Of a stretch of 64,000 bases of DNA, positions 9,410 to 17,494 are shown piece by piece (the stretch's first letter is position 1; every line of letters starts with the position of its first letter). A program made the position numbers and the translations under genes. Below the pieces are notes generated by a model that was given only the letters and a program-made list of their open reading frames with translations, was not told where the DNA came from and did no database searches. Source of the stretch: Pseudomonas taiwanensis (GTDB taxonomy: Bacteria; Pseudomonadota; Gammaproteobacteria; Pseudomonadales; Pseudomonadaceae); assembly GCF_013393345.1 (NCBI RefSeq), contig NZ_QJRF01000030.1, forward strand, positions 1 through 64,000, written 5' to 3'.

Positions 9410-9891
9410 ATAGGAGCCTGCAAATGATGCGGCAGCGCGGTGCGACCCTCATCGTGGGTCTGGTCATGTTGCTTCTGCTTACGCTGATGGTCTCCGGGGC
9501 TTTCGTCCAGAGCATTTCCAGCCACAAGGCCGTTGGCAACATGCAGGTCCGTGACGAGGCGGTGATGGCTGCCAACGTAGCCATCGAGCAGGTGATCGGT
9601 TCCGCCTTCACCACAGCCCCGACCGCAGAGGAGATCAATGTCGATCTCAACAATGACGGTAATCGCGATTACGTCGTGTCGATGCTCGCACCGGTCTGCC
9701 AAAGGGCCACTCTTGCCACGGCGGCCGCCCCGAGCAGCCTGAGTCTGGGAGCCATGTCCAACTCGACCTGGAACACGGTCTGGGGGCTGGACGCCACCGT
9801 CAATGATCCTGCCAGCGGCGCCAGGGCCCGTGTGCGTAGCGGCGTTCGGGTCCTGCTGACCGATGCCCAGAAGAATGCCGTTTGTCCCTGA
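9406..9891 (+). CDS. pilX: Type IV minor pilin PilX
   Basis: This 161-residue protein begins at a GTG that overlaps the pilW stop. The processing motif is RGATLIVGLVML: the usual Glu5 is replaced by Val, as is normal for PilX/GspK-like tip pilins, which sit above the other subunits and need no Glu5 contact. The PilX-type segment AVGNMQVRDEAVMAAN is present. PilX connects the minor-pilin complex to PilY1, which is encoded 25 bases downstream. Confidence 0.87.
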   Translation: MNRSLQMMRQRGATLIVGLVMLLLLTLMVSGAFVQSISSHKAVGNMQVRDEAVMAANVAIEQVIGSAFTTAPTAEEINVDLNNDGNRDYVVSMLAPVCQRATLATAAAPSSLSLGAMSNSTWNTVWGLDATVNDPASGARARVRSGVRVLLTDAQKNAVCP

Positions 9892-9916
9892 TGCCCCCTT
9901 TCGAGGCTGAATCGAC

Positions 9917-12900
9917 ATGAAGAAGTACTTCAATCTGGCCCTGATGGGGCTGCTGTTGGCACAGGGAGTGGCCAAGGCGGATGACGTGGATTTGTTCGTG
10001 GGCACGCCGGCAAGCGCGACGGAAGCGCCCAATGTCCTGATCGTTCTCGACAACAGGGCGGAGTGGAACACTGCCTTTAACAATGAGATGGCGGCCTTGT
10101 CGTCTGTAATTTCTGCCTTGCCGGCGAACAAGTTCCGGGTCGGCCTGATGATGTACACAGAGACCGGGAATGGAAACTCCAATGTCGATGGAGGCTATGT
10201 CAGGGCAGCAATTCGGTTGCTAACGGATAGCACCAAGCCAACATATCAGGCCTTGGTGAACTCTCTGGATGTTGGAAACGACAAGTCCAACGGAGGGAAG
10301 ATTTCTCTCGCATTTGAAGAAGCTTATCTGTATTTCTCGGCCGGCAGACCTTATGCCGGCAATTTCAAGAATAAGTCCGACTACACCGGCAGTACTTTTG
10401 GCAGTACTCAGTCCAAGGACGTTTATGCCTTGGCGGGTAATGCCCTGGCAACGCGGGACGCGGCCACTTATACATCACCGATCGTGACGGGATGTGCCAA
10501 GAACTACGTCATCTACATCAGCAATGGTGCTGCTCAGGATGATCACAATTCTATTGATCAGTCCACCGAGGCGCTGGCGGCTTTGGGGGGGCGCACCACT
10601 GAGATCCCTATTACCCCCAGCGGTTCTCAGAACAATATGGCTGACGAATGGGCGCGCTTCATGAAGAAGAGCAGCCTGGGGATCACCACCTACACGGTGG
10701 ATATCAACAAGAAGACCACCGGCCAGGGGCCTGGTTGGACGGCGCTGCTCAAGAGTGCAGCCAACGTCAGCAGCGGCAAGTACTTCGACGTCACATCCAC
10801 CGGCTCTCAAATTGCCGACGCACTCAATGCGATCTTCTCGGAGATCCAGGCGGTGAACAGCGTATTCGCCTCGGTAAGCCTGCCGGTGAGCGTGAACACC
10901 CAGGGCACCTATCTGAACCAGGTGTATGTGGGTATGTTCAGGCCCGACCAGGACGGATTCCCCCGCTGGGCCGGCAACCTCAAGCAATACAAGCTTGGCG
11001 TGATCGCCAATGAATTGAAGTTGCAGGACGCCGACAGCAAGAGCGCCATCAACGCCTCCACGGGCTTCATCACCGAGTGCGCGCGCAGTTTCTGGACGCC
11101 CAATACGACCGTAGGCGAAACCTACTGGACGTTCCGGCCCCAGGGTGCATGCCTGCTGGTGCCGGGCTCCGACGTGTCCGACTATCCGGATGGCAACATC
11201 GTCGAGAAGGGTGCGCAGGCCTACATGCTGCGCAATACCACGAGCCGCACGATCAAGACCTGCGATCCGACCTTCTCTTCCTGCACCGCGCTGACGGATT
11301 TTGCGACGGCCAACACCGCCATCAGTAACTCGCTGCTTGGCGCGGCGGATGCAACCGAACGCACCAACCTGATCAATTGGGCGACAGGCACCGACAACAT
11401 GGACGAGGATGGCGATACCGTCTTCACCGAGAAACGTCCGTCCATGCATGGAGACGTCGTGCATTCGCGGCCGGTTGCGATCAACTACGGCACTGACGTT
11501 GCCCCCCAGGTCGTGGTCTTCTATGGCGGCAACGATGGGCTGCTGCGAGCCATCAACGGTAACCGTACTACCAGCATCGGGTTGAGCGCGGCTGGCCAAG
11601 AGATCTGGTCCTTCATGGCGCCGGAGTTCTACGCCAACATCAAGCGCATCCGCGACAACACGGTCACTCTCAAGTTTCCCGGTCACACCACCGGAAGCCC
11701 GACTCCCCAACCCAAGCCTTATGGTTTTGACGGCACTGTCGCTGCCTACGTGGGAACTTCCAGCAAGTGGCTGTACGCAACCATGCGGCGCGGCGGACGG
11801 GCGCTCTACGCCTTTGACGTGAGCAACGCTTCCAGTCCTGTACTGAAGTGGAAGAAGGGCTGCCCGAACAATCTGGTGGCGGGGACAACTGCCAATGACA
11901 CGGGTTGCACGTCAGATTTCTCAGGTATCGGCCAGACCTGGTCAGCGCCGAAGATCTTCAAGGCTGCCGGCTATGGTTCCGGTAACTCGCCTTTGCTGAT
12001 CATGGGTGGAGGTTATGACCCCTGCGAGGATTCGGACCCCCACAGCTGCACCTCGTCCACCAAGGGCAATCACGTCTACGTGCTCGATGCGGACTCTGGC
12101 ACGCTGCTGCGCAAGCTGGATACCGACCGCGCTGTAGTCGGTGATGTGACGGTGATTCCAGACCAGGTCACGGGGCTGGCCAAATATGCTTACCTGGCCG
12201 ACCTGGGGGGCAGCGTCTATCGCATCGACATCGGCACCGAGAACACCTCCAACTGGGATATCACCAAGATCGCCTCGCTGGGCTGCAACACCGCTAACGC
12301 CAGTTGTACGAGCAATCGCAAGTTCGTGTTTGGCCCGGATGTGGTCCTTCACAATGACGAGTACATCCTGCTGCTCGGCTCCGGCGACCGGGAGAAGCCG
12401 CTAACCACTTTCACCTCGGCCAGTGCGGTGTCAAACCACTTCTTCATGCTGAAGGACCGCCCCGAGGATGAGGACTGGCTGGATGCTGAGAGCGACACGT
12501 GCGGCGACGATGTGATCTGCAGGGATTCGCTGTTCGCCATCACCACCAGCAGCACACCGACGGACACCCAATTGGCCGGCAAGAAAGGCTGGTACCTCGC
12601 GCTCGGCTCCACCGAGCAGGTAGTAACGTCGGCAATTACCGTGTTCGGCATCGTGACGTTCAGTACCCACATGCCCGCTGTGCCGGTTTCCGGGCAGTGC
12701 TCCAACCTCGGCGTCGCGCGGGTCTACAACATCAGCTACCTCAATGCGGAAGGGTTGGATGGCGATCGCTATGAGGTCATTTCGGGTGGCGGCCTGCCGC
12801 CATCTCCCGTGGCGGGGATGGTGACCCTCGATGACGGTTCCACGGTTCCCTTTGTGATTGGCGCCAACCCGGACTCGCCCCTGGAAGGCAGTCCACCGAT

Positions 12901-12958
12901 TCCGCCCACCTCCACCATCCAACCGAAGGCACGGGTCTATTGGAATATCGAACAATGA
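9917..12958 (+). CDS. pilY1: PilY1-type pilus tip adhesin
   Basis: This 1013-residue secreted protein has a signal peptide ending near GVAKA-DD. An N-terminal von Willebrand A-like region covers about residues 30-330. The C-terminal part is a PilC/PilY1 beta-propeller (GDVVHSRPVAINYG, YGGNDGLLRAING, GHTTG, CEDSDPHSC). PilY1 caps the pilus tip and serves in surface sensing, adhesion and control of retraction. The metal-binding MIDAS expected as DxSxS reads DNRAE after NVLIVL, so metal binding as in P. aeruginosa PilY1 is doubtful. A calcium-loop-like DMDEDGD-type stretch lies near residue 490. At 1013 residues it is shorter than the roughly 1160-residue P. aeruginosa protein. No pilY2 follows. 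Confidence 0.9.
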   Translation: MKKYFNLALMGLLLAQGVAKADDVDLFVGTPASATEAPNVLIVLDNRAEWNTAFNNEMAALSSVISALPANKFRVGLMMYTETGNGNSNVDGGYVRAAIRLLTDSTKPTYQALVNSLDVGNDKSNGGKISLAFEEAYLYFSAGRPYAGNFKNKSDYTGSTFGSTQSKDVYALAGNALATRDAATYTSPIVTGCAKNYVIYISNGAAQDDHNSIDQSTEALAALGGRTTEIPITPSGSQNNMADEWARFMKKSSLGITTYTVDINKKTTGQGPGWTALLKSAANVSSGKYFDVTSTGSQIADALNAIFSEIQAVNSVFASVSLPVSVNTQGTYLNQVYVGMFRPDQDGFPRWAGNLKQYKLGVIANELKLQDADSKSAINASTGFITECARSFWTPNTTVGETYWTFRPQGACLLVPGSDVSDYPDGNIVEKGAQAYMLRNTTSRTIKTCDPTFSSCTALTDFATANTAISNSLLGAADATERTNLINWATGTDNMDEDGDTVFTEKRPSMHGDVVHSRPVAINYGTDVAPQVVVFYGGNDGLLRAINGNRTTSIGLSAAGQEIWSFMAPEFYANIKRIRDNTVTLKFPGHTTGSPTPQPKPYGFDGTVAAYVGTSSKWLYATMRRGGRALYAFDVSNASSPVLKWKKGCPNNLVAGTTANDTGCTSDFSGIGQTWSAPKIFKAAGYGSGNSPLLIMGGGYDPCEDSDPHSCTSSTKGNHVYVLDADSGTLLRKLDTDRAVVGDVTVIPDQVTGLAKYAYLADLGGSVYRIDIGTENTSNWDITKIASLGCNTANASCTSNRKFVFGPDVVLHNDEYILLLGSGDREKPLTTFTSASAVSNHFFMLKDRPEDEDWLDAESDTCGDDVICRDSLFAITTSSTPTDTQLAGKKGWYLALGSTEQVVTSAITVFGIVTFSTHMPAVPVSGQCSNLGVARVYNISYLNAEGLDGDRYEVISGGGLPPSPVAGMVTLDDGSTVPFVIGANPDSPLEGSPPIPPTSTIQPKARVYWNIEQ

Positions 12959-13482
12959 TCCTGTCTTTGTATAAGCGCCGACCTGGTCCTGCCTCGGGCA
13001 GCCAAGTCGGCTTCACCCTGATCGAGTTGCTGGTGACCCTGACAATCCTGGCCATTCTTGCCGCTGCTTCGGCACCGTCTTTCTCGGATTTCATAGAGCG
13101 GAGCAGAATCCGGTCGTATGCTGACGACCTTGCGAGCGCATTCCGAATCGCCCGTGGCGAGGCCATCAAACGCAACGATGTGGTCAAGGTGTGTGCGTCG
13201 AGCAATGGAACCAGCTGTGGCTCGACCGACGGTTGGGAGCAGGGGTGGATCGTTCTGGCGGGAAGTACCGTAATTCAACGCCGATCGGCCATTTCCAGCG
13301 GCTACCGGATCGCCGCGTCAGCCGCTAGCCTGGATTTCAAACCCAGCGCAGTGGGAGCCACCGTAACGGCACTTACCGTTTGCAGGGGCAATCCTGATGG
13401 CGCTCAGGAGCGGGTGGTAAGCATCAATGCGACAGGACGTGTGCGGGTCACCAAGACCTACACCGGCGCATGCCCTGATTGA
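12955..13482 (+). CDS. FimT/FimU-family (GspH-like) minor pilin
   Basis: This 175-residue prepilin has the motif VGFTLIELLVTLTILAILAAASAPSFSDFIERSR, quoted in parts: VGFTLIEL is the processing site and the remainder the helix. The GspH/FimT globular domain carries RIARGEAIKRND and the C-terminal SINATGRVRV. The ATG at 12955 overlaps the pilY1 stop (ATGA), showing coupling, and is chosen over an upstream frame start at 12940. FimT-type pilins can bind DNA during natural transformation in some species, whereas FimU caps the major pilin in pilus priming. Sequence alone does not separate the two here. Confidence 0.85.
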   Translation: MILSLYKRRPGPASGSQVGFTLIELLVTLTILAILAAASAPSFSDFIERSRIRSYADDLASAFRIARGEAIKRNDVVKVCASSNGTSCGSTDGWEQGWIVLAGSTVIQRRSAISSGYRIAASAASLDFKPSAVGATVTALTVCRGNPDGAQERVVSINATGRVRVTKTYTGACPD

Positions 13483-13512
13483 CCCCGCCCACCAATTAAC
13501 TTCTCGACACAT

Positions 13513-13537
13513 GGGCCGCTCGTGGCCCTTTGCTTTT
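13513..13537 (+). terminator. Rho-independent terminator of the minor-pilin operon
   Basis: A 5-bp GC stem (GGGCC at 13513-13517 with GGCCC at 13524-13528) is followed by a T-rich tract, TTTGCTTTT. It lies 30 bases after the last pilin gene. Confidence 0.75.
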
Positions 13538-13602
13538 GTAGGAGCGAGCTTGCTCGCGAACAGCCCGAGCGGGAGCGTTCGCGAGCAGAGCTCGCTCCTA
13601 CA
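13537..13602. repeat. REP doublet (inverted pair)
   Basis: Two inverted copies of the Pseudomonas REP core, TGTAGGAGCGAGC and GCTCGCTCCTACA, flank a short centre. They lie between the convergent fimT-like and lapD genes. Such elements are spread by REP-associated tyrosine transposases and can stabilise 3' ends. Confidence 0.85.
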
Positions 13603-13646
13603 GATGCACCGAGTTCAGCCTGCTGCAGCGATCAGCCGGCGCCAGC

Positions 13647-15593
13647 TCACTCATGCCACGGCGCCGGTGCTCCGATCAGTCGGCCCATGGCGCCCAGGAT
13701 TCCCAGTTCCCGCAACACGTCCAGTTCGCCCTGGGTTTCCACCATCTCTGCGATCAGGGGCAAGTCGATACTGTTGGTGGCGCGGAACAGCGCTTCGATG
13801 AACAGGCGCTTGTCGTTTTCCAAGTCGATGGCGCGGATGTAGGTGCCGTCGATCTTCAGGTAGGCGAGGCCCAGGTGGGCGAGGTTGCCGATCAGGCTGA
13901 AGCGTCCACCGAAATGCTGCAGGCCGACGCTGTAGCCGGTTTCGCGGATCGCATGGCAGACCTGGCCGAGTTCGCTGGCCGGTGGCAGGTGGCGTTCGTC
14001 CAGTTCCAGGGTGAGCAGCGACGCCTGTTGCGGATGCGCCTTGAGCTGGGCGAGCAGGCGTTCGCGGTGTTCTCCTAGTTGCAGGCTGGCGGCGGACAGG
14101 CTCAGGGCGATGGGCGACGGCGTTTGCTGCAGGTGCGCCAGGCAGTGCTCCAGCATCGCCAGGTCGAAGCGGGCGGCCCAGCCGAGGCGTTCTATCCACG
14201 GCAGGAAGCGACCTGCGGGCACTGCTTCGCCCTGAGGGTCGAGCAGGCGCGCCAGTACCTTGTGGTGCAGGGTTTCCGCGGTGTTGGCGCAGAGGCCTAC
14301 CGGCTGGAAGTACAGGCGCAGCTTGCCCTTGTTCAGCGCCTCGTCGATCCATGCCCGCCAGTCGTGAAGGCTTTGCCCCGGAGCCGCGTCGAAATCATCC
14401 AGGCGCACCCAGGGGCGTTCCGTGCTCTGCGCTGCCTGGGCCAGGGCCTGATCGGCGCGGCCCATGACCCGCTGGATGTCTTCCCCTGGCCGGTACGCGG
14501 CGATGCCGAGCAGGGCGACTGGGCTGCGGTCGCTGGCGCCGATGGCGTGCAGGTTTTCCAGCTGCGAGGCAAGGGTCGCGGCCAATTGCTCGGTGTCTTC
14601 CCCGTTGAGGCCGGGTGAAAGCAGTGAGAACTCGCCGCCCCGGCTGCGTGAGGCCAGCCAGTCGGGATTGCCGCGTTGTTGCACGAGTTTGTCGAGAATT
14701 TCACCAACATCGCGGATCAAGGCGTCGGTGCGCTGGCCTCCAAGGCGCTGGTTGAGCCCGCCCAGGTCGTTGACCCGCAACAGCAACAGATAACCGGCAG
14801 CATTCTGGTCGTTGGGGACCAGTTGGTTGGCCAGGCGGATATCGAACTGGCGACGGTTGGCCAGCCCCGTGAGGCTGTCCTGATAGGCTTCCTCGCGCAG
14901 ACGTTCGCTGCGCGCGGCTTCTTCCGCGAAGAGGTTGCGCAGCTTGTCCACCATCTGGTTCATCGCCAGCACCACGCGACGCAGTTCGGGCGTACGCGGC
15001 ACCTTGGGCAGGGCGAGGAACTCGCGTCGGCTGATGGCTTCGGCCTGCTGCACCATATTGTCCAACGGTCGCAGCTGAGTGCGCAGCAGCCAGGCGCCGG
15101 CCAGAGCGCTGACCACGCCACAGAGCAGCAGCCAGGCCAGGCTGCCGATGGCGCTGTCCCAGAGTTTGGCCAGGGCGAACTGCGGGTGGCTCAGGACTTC
15201 AACCCGCGCCGCCTGTTGCCAGCCACGCATGATCAGCGCGTCACCGCCCTGCGGTCGGAGGTTGACCAGATGGGCGAACCATCCGGGCACCTGGTCGCTG
15301 GTGGTGGTGGTGCGACGCTCGGCAATCACGCCGCCATCGGGGATGCGCACCACGCGAATGCTGGCGAAGTAGCCACTGTCGAAAATCGAACTGACCATCA
15401 GCTCGATCATTGCCGGATCGTCCACATGGGGCGTCATCGACAGGCCGAGTGCAGTGGCGGCGTCCTGGGCATGGGAGCGCAACTGGCTGAGCAGCTGTTC
15501 GCGGGAGCTTTCCACGCCCGCGAGGAAACTGCCGGCGAAGGCCAGCGCCAGCAGCAGGCAGATGGCCAGGAACAGTTGCTTGAGTAACGACAT
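13647..15593 (-). CDS. lapD: LapD, degenerate GGDEF-EAL c-di-GMP receptor
   Basis: This 648-residue inner-membrane protein has a transmembrane helix near residues 5-27, a periplasmic domain, a second helix near 150-170, a HAMP/S-helix, and then GGDEF and EAL domains. The GGDEF site reads RGGEF and the EAL motif reads KVLARL, so neither synthesis nor hydrolysis of c-di-GMP is expected. This is the hallmark of LapD, which binds c-di-GMP and sequesters LapG in the periplasm. When c-di-GMP falls, LapG is freed and clips the adhesin from the cell. lapD starts 3 bases after lapG ends, so the two form an operon. The adhesin at the window start is the probable target. Confidence 0.93.
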   Translation of the reverse strand: MSLLKQLFLAICLLLALAFAGSFLAGVESSREQLLSQLRSHAQDAATALGLSMTPHVDDPAMIELMVSSIFDSGYFASIRVVRIPDGGVIAERRTTTTSDQVPGWFAHLVNLRPQGGDALIMRGWQQAARVEVLSHPQFALAKLWDSAIGSLAWLLLCGVVSALAGAWLLRTQLRPLDNMVQQAEAISRREFLALPKVPRTPELRRVVLAMNQMVDKLRNLFAEEAARSERLREEAYQDSLTGLANRRQFDIRLANQLVPNDQNAAGYLLLLRVNDLGGLNQRLGGQRTDALIRDVGEILDKLVQQRGNPDWLASRSRGGEFSLLSPGLNGEDTEQLAATLASQLENLHAIGASDRSPVALLGIAAYRPGEDIQRVMGRADQALAQAAQSTERPWVRLDDFDAAPGQSLHDWRAWIDEALNKGKLRLYFQPVGLCANTAETLHHKVLARLLDPQGEAVPAGRFLPWIERLGWAARFDLAMLEHCLAHLQQTPSPIALSLSAASLQLGEHRERLLAQLKAHPQQASLLTLELDERHLPPASELGQVCHAIRETGYSVGLQHFGGRFSLIGNLAHLGLAYLKIDGTYIRAIDLENDKRLFIEALFRATNSIDLPLIAEMVETQGELDVLRELGILGAMGRLIGAPAPWHE

Positions 15594-15596
15594 GGG

Positions 15597-16292
15597 CTAA
15601 CCCTCTCCTATGGCGAAGCCTTCGGCTCTCATTTTTTTCAGCAGGTCCTGCCAGCGCGACAGTTTCTTGGTATCGCCGGCACGCTTGGCACCGGTGTAGA
15701 GGCCTTCGGCATTGAAGGCATAGACCGGCAGCAGGTCGGTGCGCTGGGAGGCCGGGCGTATCTCGCCGATCAGGTTGTCCAGTACCAGGGGATCGGCGGT
15801 GGGGGTCTTGTAGTAGGTGAGCACCATATGCGCCTGGTTCTGGCGCAGTGCCTTGACGTAGGTGATGCGCAGCTTTTCGGCCGGAATGCCGAGGCGACGC
15901 AAGGTGAAGTACTTGGCGATGGAGTAGTCCTCGCAATCGCCAGCGCCCTTGACCAGCGCTTCGACGGGGGTGGCCCAGTAGTCGTTCTCGCGCCAGGTGC
16001 GGATGTCATCGGTGAAACGGAACTGGCGGTTGAAGAAGCGGTTCACGGCTGTGAGCTTATCGGCTTCGGGCAAATCGACGCTGGCCTGGATCAGCTCGCT
16101 CCAGGCGACGATGCGTGCCTTCGCCGGGCCCAGGTCGCCATAGCGTTTGGTGGCGTTCTGCAGGATCAGCTCGAAGTCCCAGTTGGCCAGCACGCTGGTC
16201 AGGCAGAGCAGCAGGCCGGCGAGCAGGCAGCCGCCTTGCCATGCCAGCCACGAGGGTTGCCGCAGTCCGATTGCCGCCCAGCGTTGCCGCAT
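15597..16292 (-). CDS. lapG: LapG, periplasmic adhesin-releasing cysteine protease
   Basis: This 231-residue transglutaminase-like cysteine protease (BTLCP/DUF920) has an N-terminal hydrophobic export segment. The Cys-His-Asp triad is visible as GDCEDYS, QAHMVL and LVLDN. LapG is calcium-dependent and cleaves LapA-class adhesins after a di-alanine near the N-terminus; that site would lie upstream of this window. The gene directly precedes lapD and is transcribed toward the pilin operon. Confidence 0.93.
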   Translation of the reverse strand: MRQRWAAIGLRQPSWLAWQGGCLLAGLLLCLTSVLANWDFELILQNATKRYGDLGPAKARIVAWSELIQASVDLPEADKLTAVNRFFNRQFRFTDDIRTWRENDYWATPVEALVKGAGDCEDYSIAKYFTLRRLGIPAEKLRITYVKALRQNQAHMVLTYYKTPTADPLVLDNLIGEIRPASQRTDLLPVYAFNAEGLYTGAKRAGDTKKLSRWQDLLKKMRAEGFAIGEG

Positions 16293-16357
16293 CAGCCGTC
16301 TCTCCGCCCAGGATGCTCAGAGCATAGGCGGGAATCGATGATTTGCCGGGGGTGGTG

Positions 16358-16759
16358 TCAGTGGCTGCGCAGGGTTTTCTGGCGAAGGATGTAGACGCTC
16401 ACCAGAACGGCGCTGGTGAGCATGAAGCCGCGAGCCCAGGGCATCGGCACAAGGAAGCAGGAGAGGGTGATGCTGGCCCACATCAGGACCAGCGCGTAGA
16501 CCTTGCCCTTGAGGGGAATGCCGTGGCCTTCCAGGTAGTCGCGTATCCAGGGGCCGAGTTTCGGGTGTTCCACCAGCCAGAGGTAGAACCGCCGCGAACT
16601 GCGCACGAAGCAGGCCGCGGCGAGCAGCAGGAAAGGCGTGGTGGGCAGTACCGGCAGGAAGATGCCGATCACGCCCAGGACGACGCTGAGCCAGCCGATG
16701 ATCAGGAGGATCATGCGCAGCGCCGGGTGGCGCTGCTGCTGGATATCGCTGTGCGCCAT
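16358..16759 (-). CDS. YbaN/DUF454 family inner-membrane protein
   Basis: This 133-residue protein has about four hydrophobic segments and the DUF454 motif GVIGIFLPVLPTTPFLLLAAACF, here given as LPVLPTTPF. Next come CFVRSSRRFYLWL and the GxGIPLKGK loop. YbaN-type proteins are small membrane proteins of unknown role. The start is 10 bases after the stop of the yecA-like gene, so the two are probably co-transcribed. Confidence 0.85.
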   Translation of the reverse strand: MAHSDIQQQRHPALRMILLIIGWLSVVLGVIGIFLPVLPTTPFLLLAAACFVRSSRRFYLWLVEHPKLGPWIRDYLEGHGIPLKGKVYALVLMWASITLSCFLVPMPWARGFMLTSAVLVSVYILRQKTLRSH

Positions 16760-16769
16760 CCGCGCCGCC

Positions 16770-17357
16770 TTAGTGGTGACGGGGCTTGAGCAGGGCAGGT
16801 TTTTCTTCCGGGGCGTTGCAGAGCAGGAAGAGAGCGGTCAGCAGTTCGGGGATCTGCTCGATCATCTCGTCCACCAGGTCGCGGTCCTTGGCGATGTCGG
16901 CGAACTCGGGCTGTTCGTCGAACAGGCCGGAACCCACCATGATCGGCAGCAGCAATTCGCTGACTTCTTCCTCGGCGCTTTCGAACCAGGTTTCCTCGCG
17001 CAGGAACACGCCTTCCATGAAGCCGATGCACCAGCCACGCAGGTCGGAATCGTCCGGGTCCTCGCCCAGGTCCAGGTCGCAGGGCATCTCGGGGTCTTCA
17101 TCGCTGGCCAACTGGCGGGCGATGTGGGCCTGGAGGGCCAGCAGGGTGGATTCGATCTCTTCGCGCTCGGCTTCGCTGCGGTAGTGCGGCGGCTCGGCGA
17201 ACAGGGCGTCGATCCACTCGCGCTCGGGCACCTGGTCCGGGCAGATCGACAGGGCGGTCAGGTAGCCATGGGTGGCCACATAGTCCAGAGCCTCCTCGTG
17301 CAGGTCATCGGCGTCGAGAAAGGCTTGCAGGCGGGACAGTTGCTCAGCGAAGGACAT
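16770..17357 (-). CDS. YecA/UPF0149 family protein
   Basis: This 195-residue acidic cytoplasmic protein has the UPF0149 (YecA/YgfB) pattern, with HGYLTALSICP near residue 30 and GWCIGFMEGVFL near residue 110. The family is helical and its biochemical role is not settled. No SEC-C zinc motif is present at the C-terminus. It lies back-to-back with recQ and upstream of the ybaN-like gene. Confidence 0.82.
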   Translation of the reverse strand: MSFAEQLSRLQAFLDADDLHEEALDYVATHGYLTALSICPDQVPEREWIDALFAEPPHYRSEAEREEIESTLLALQAHIARQLASDEDPEMPCDLDLGEDPDDSDLRGWCIGFMEGVFLREETWFESAEEEVSELLLPIMVGSGLFDEQPEFADIAKDRDLVDEMIEQIPELLTALFLLCNAPEEKPALLKPRHH

Positions 17358-17464
17358 CGTGGGACTACCTTGAGGAATAAACGACGCTGAATTCTAGTCT
17401 AGTGAGCGGTTGGCGGCAAAAGGCGAGGGCGATGGGCGTGGCCATCTTGCCGGCGCGGCTGACG

Positions 17465-17470
17465 TATAAT
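17465..17470 (+). promoter_or_regulatory. Possible -10 box of recQ
   Basis: A perfect TATAAT lies 24 bases before the recQ ATG. The nearest TTGCCG is only 12 bases upstream, so there is no well-spaced -35 box, and this is a weak promoter call. Confidence 0.35.
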
Positions 17471-17494
17471 GCGCGGCTTGCTCCGGAGACCCCC

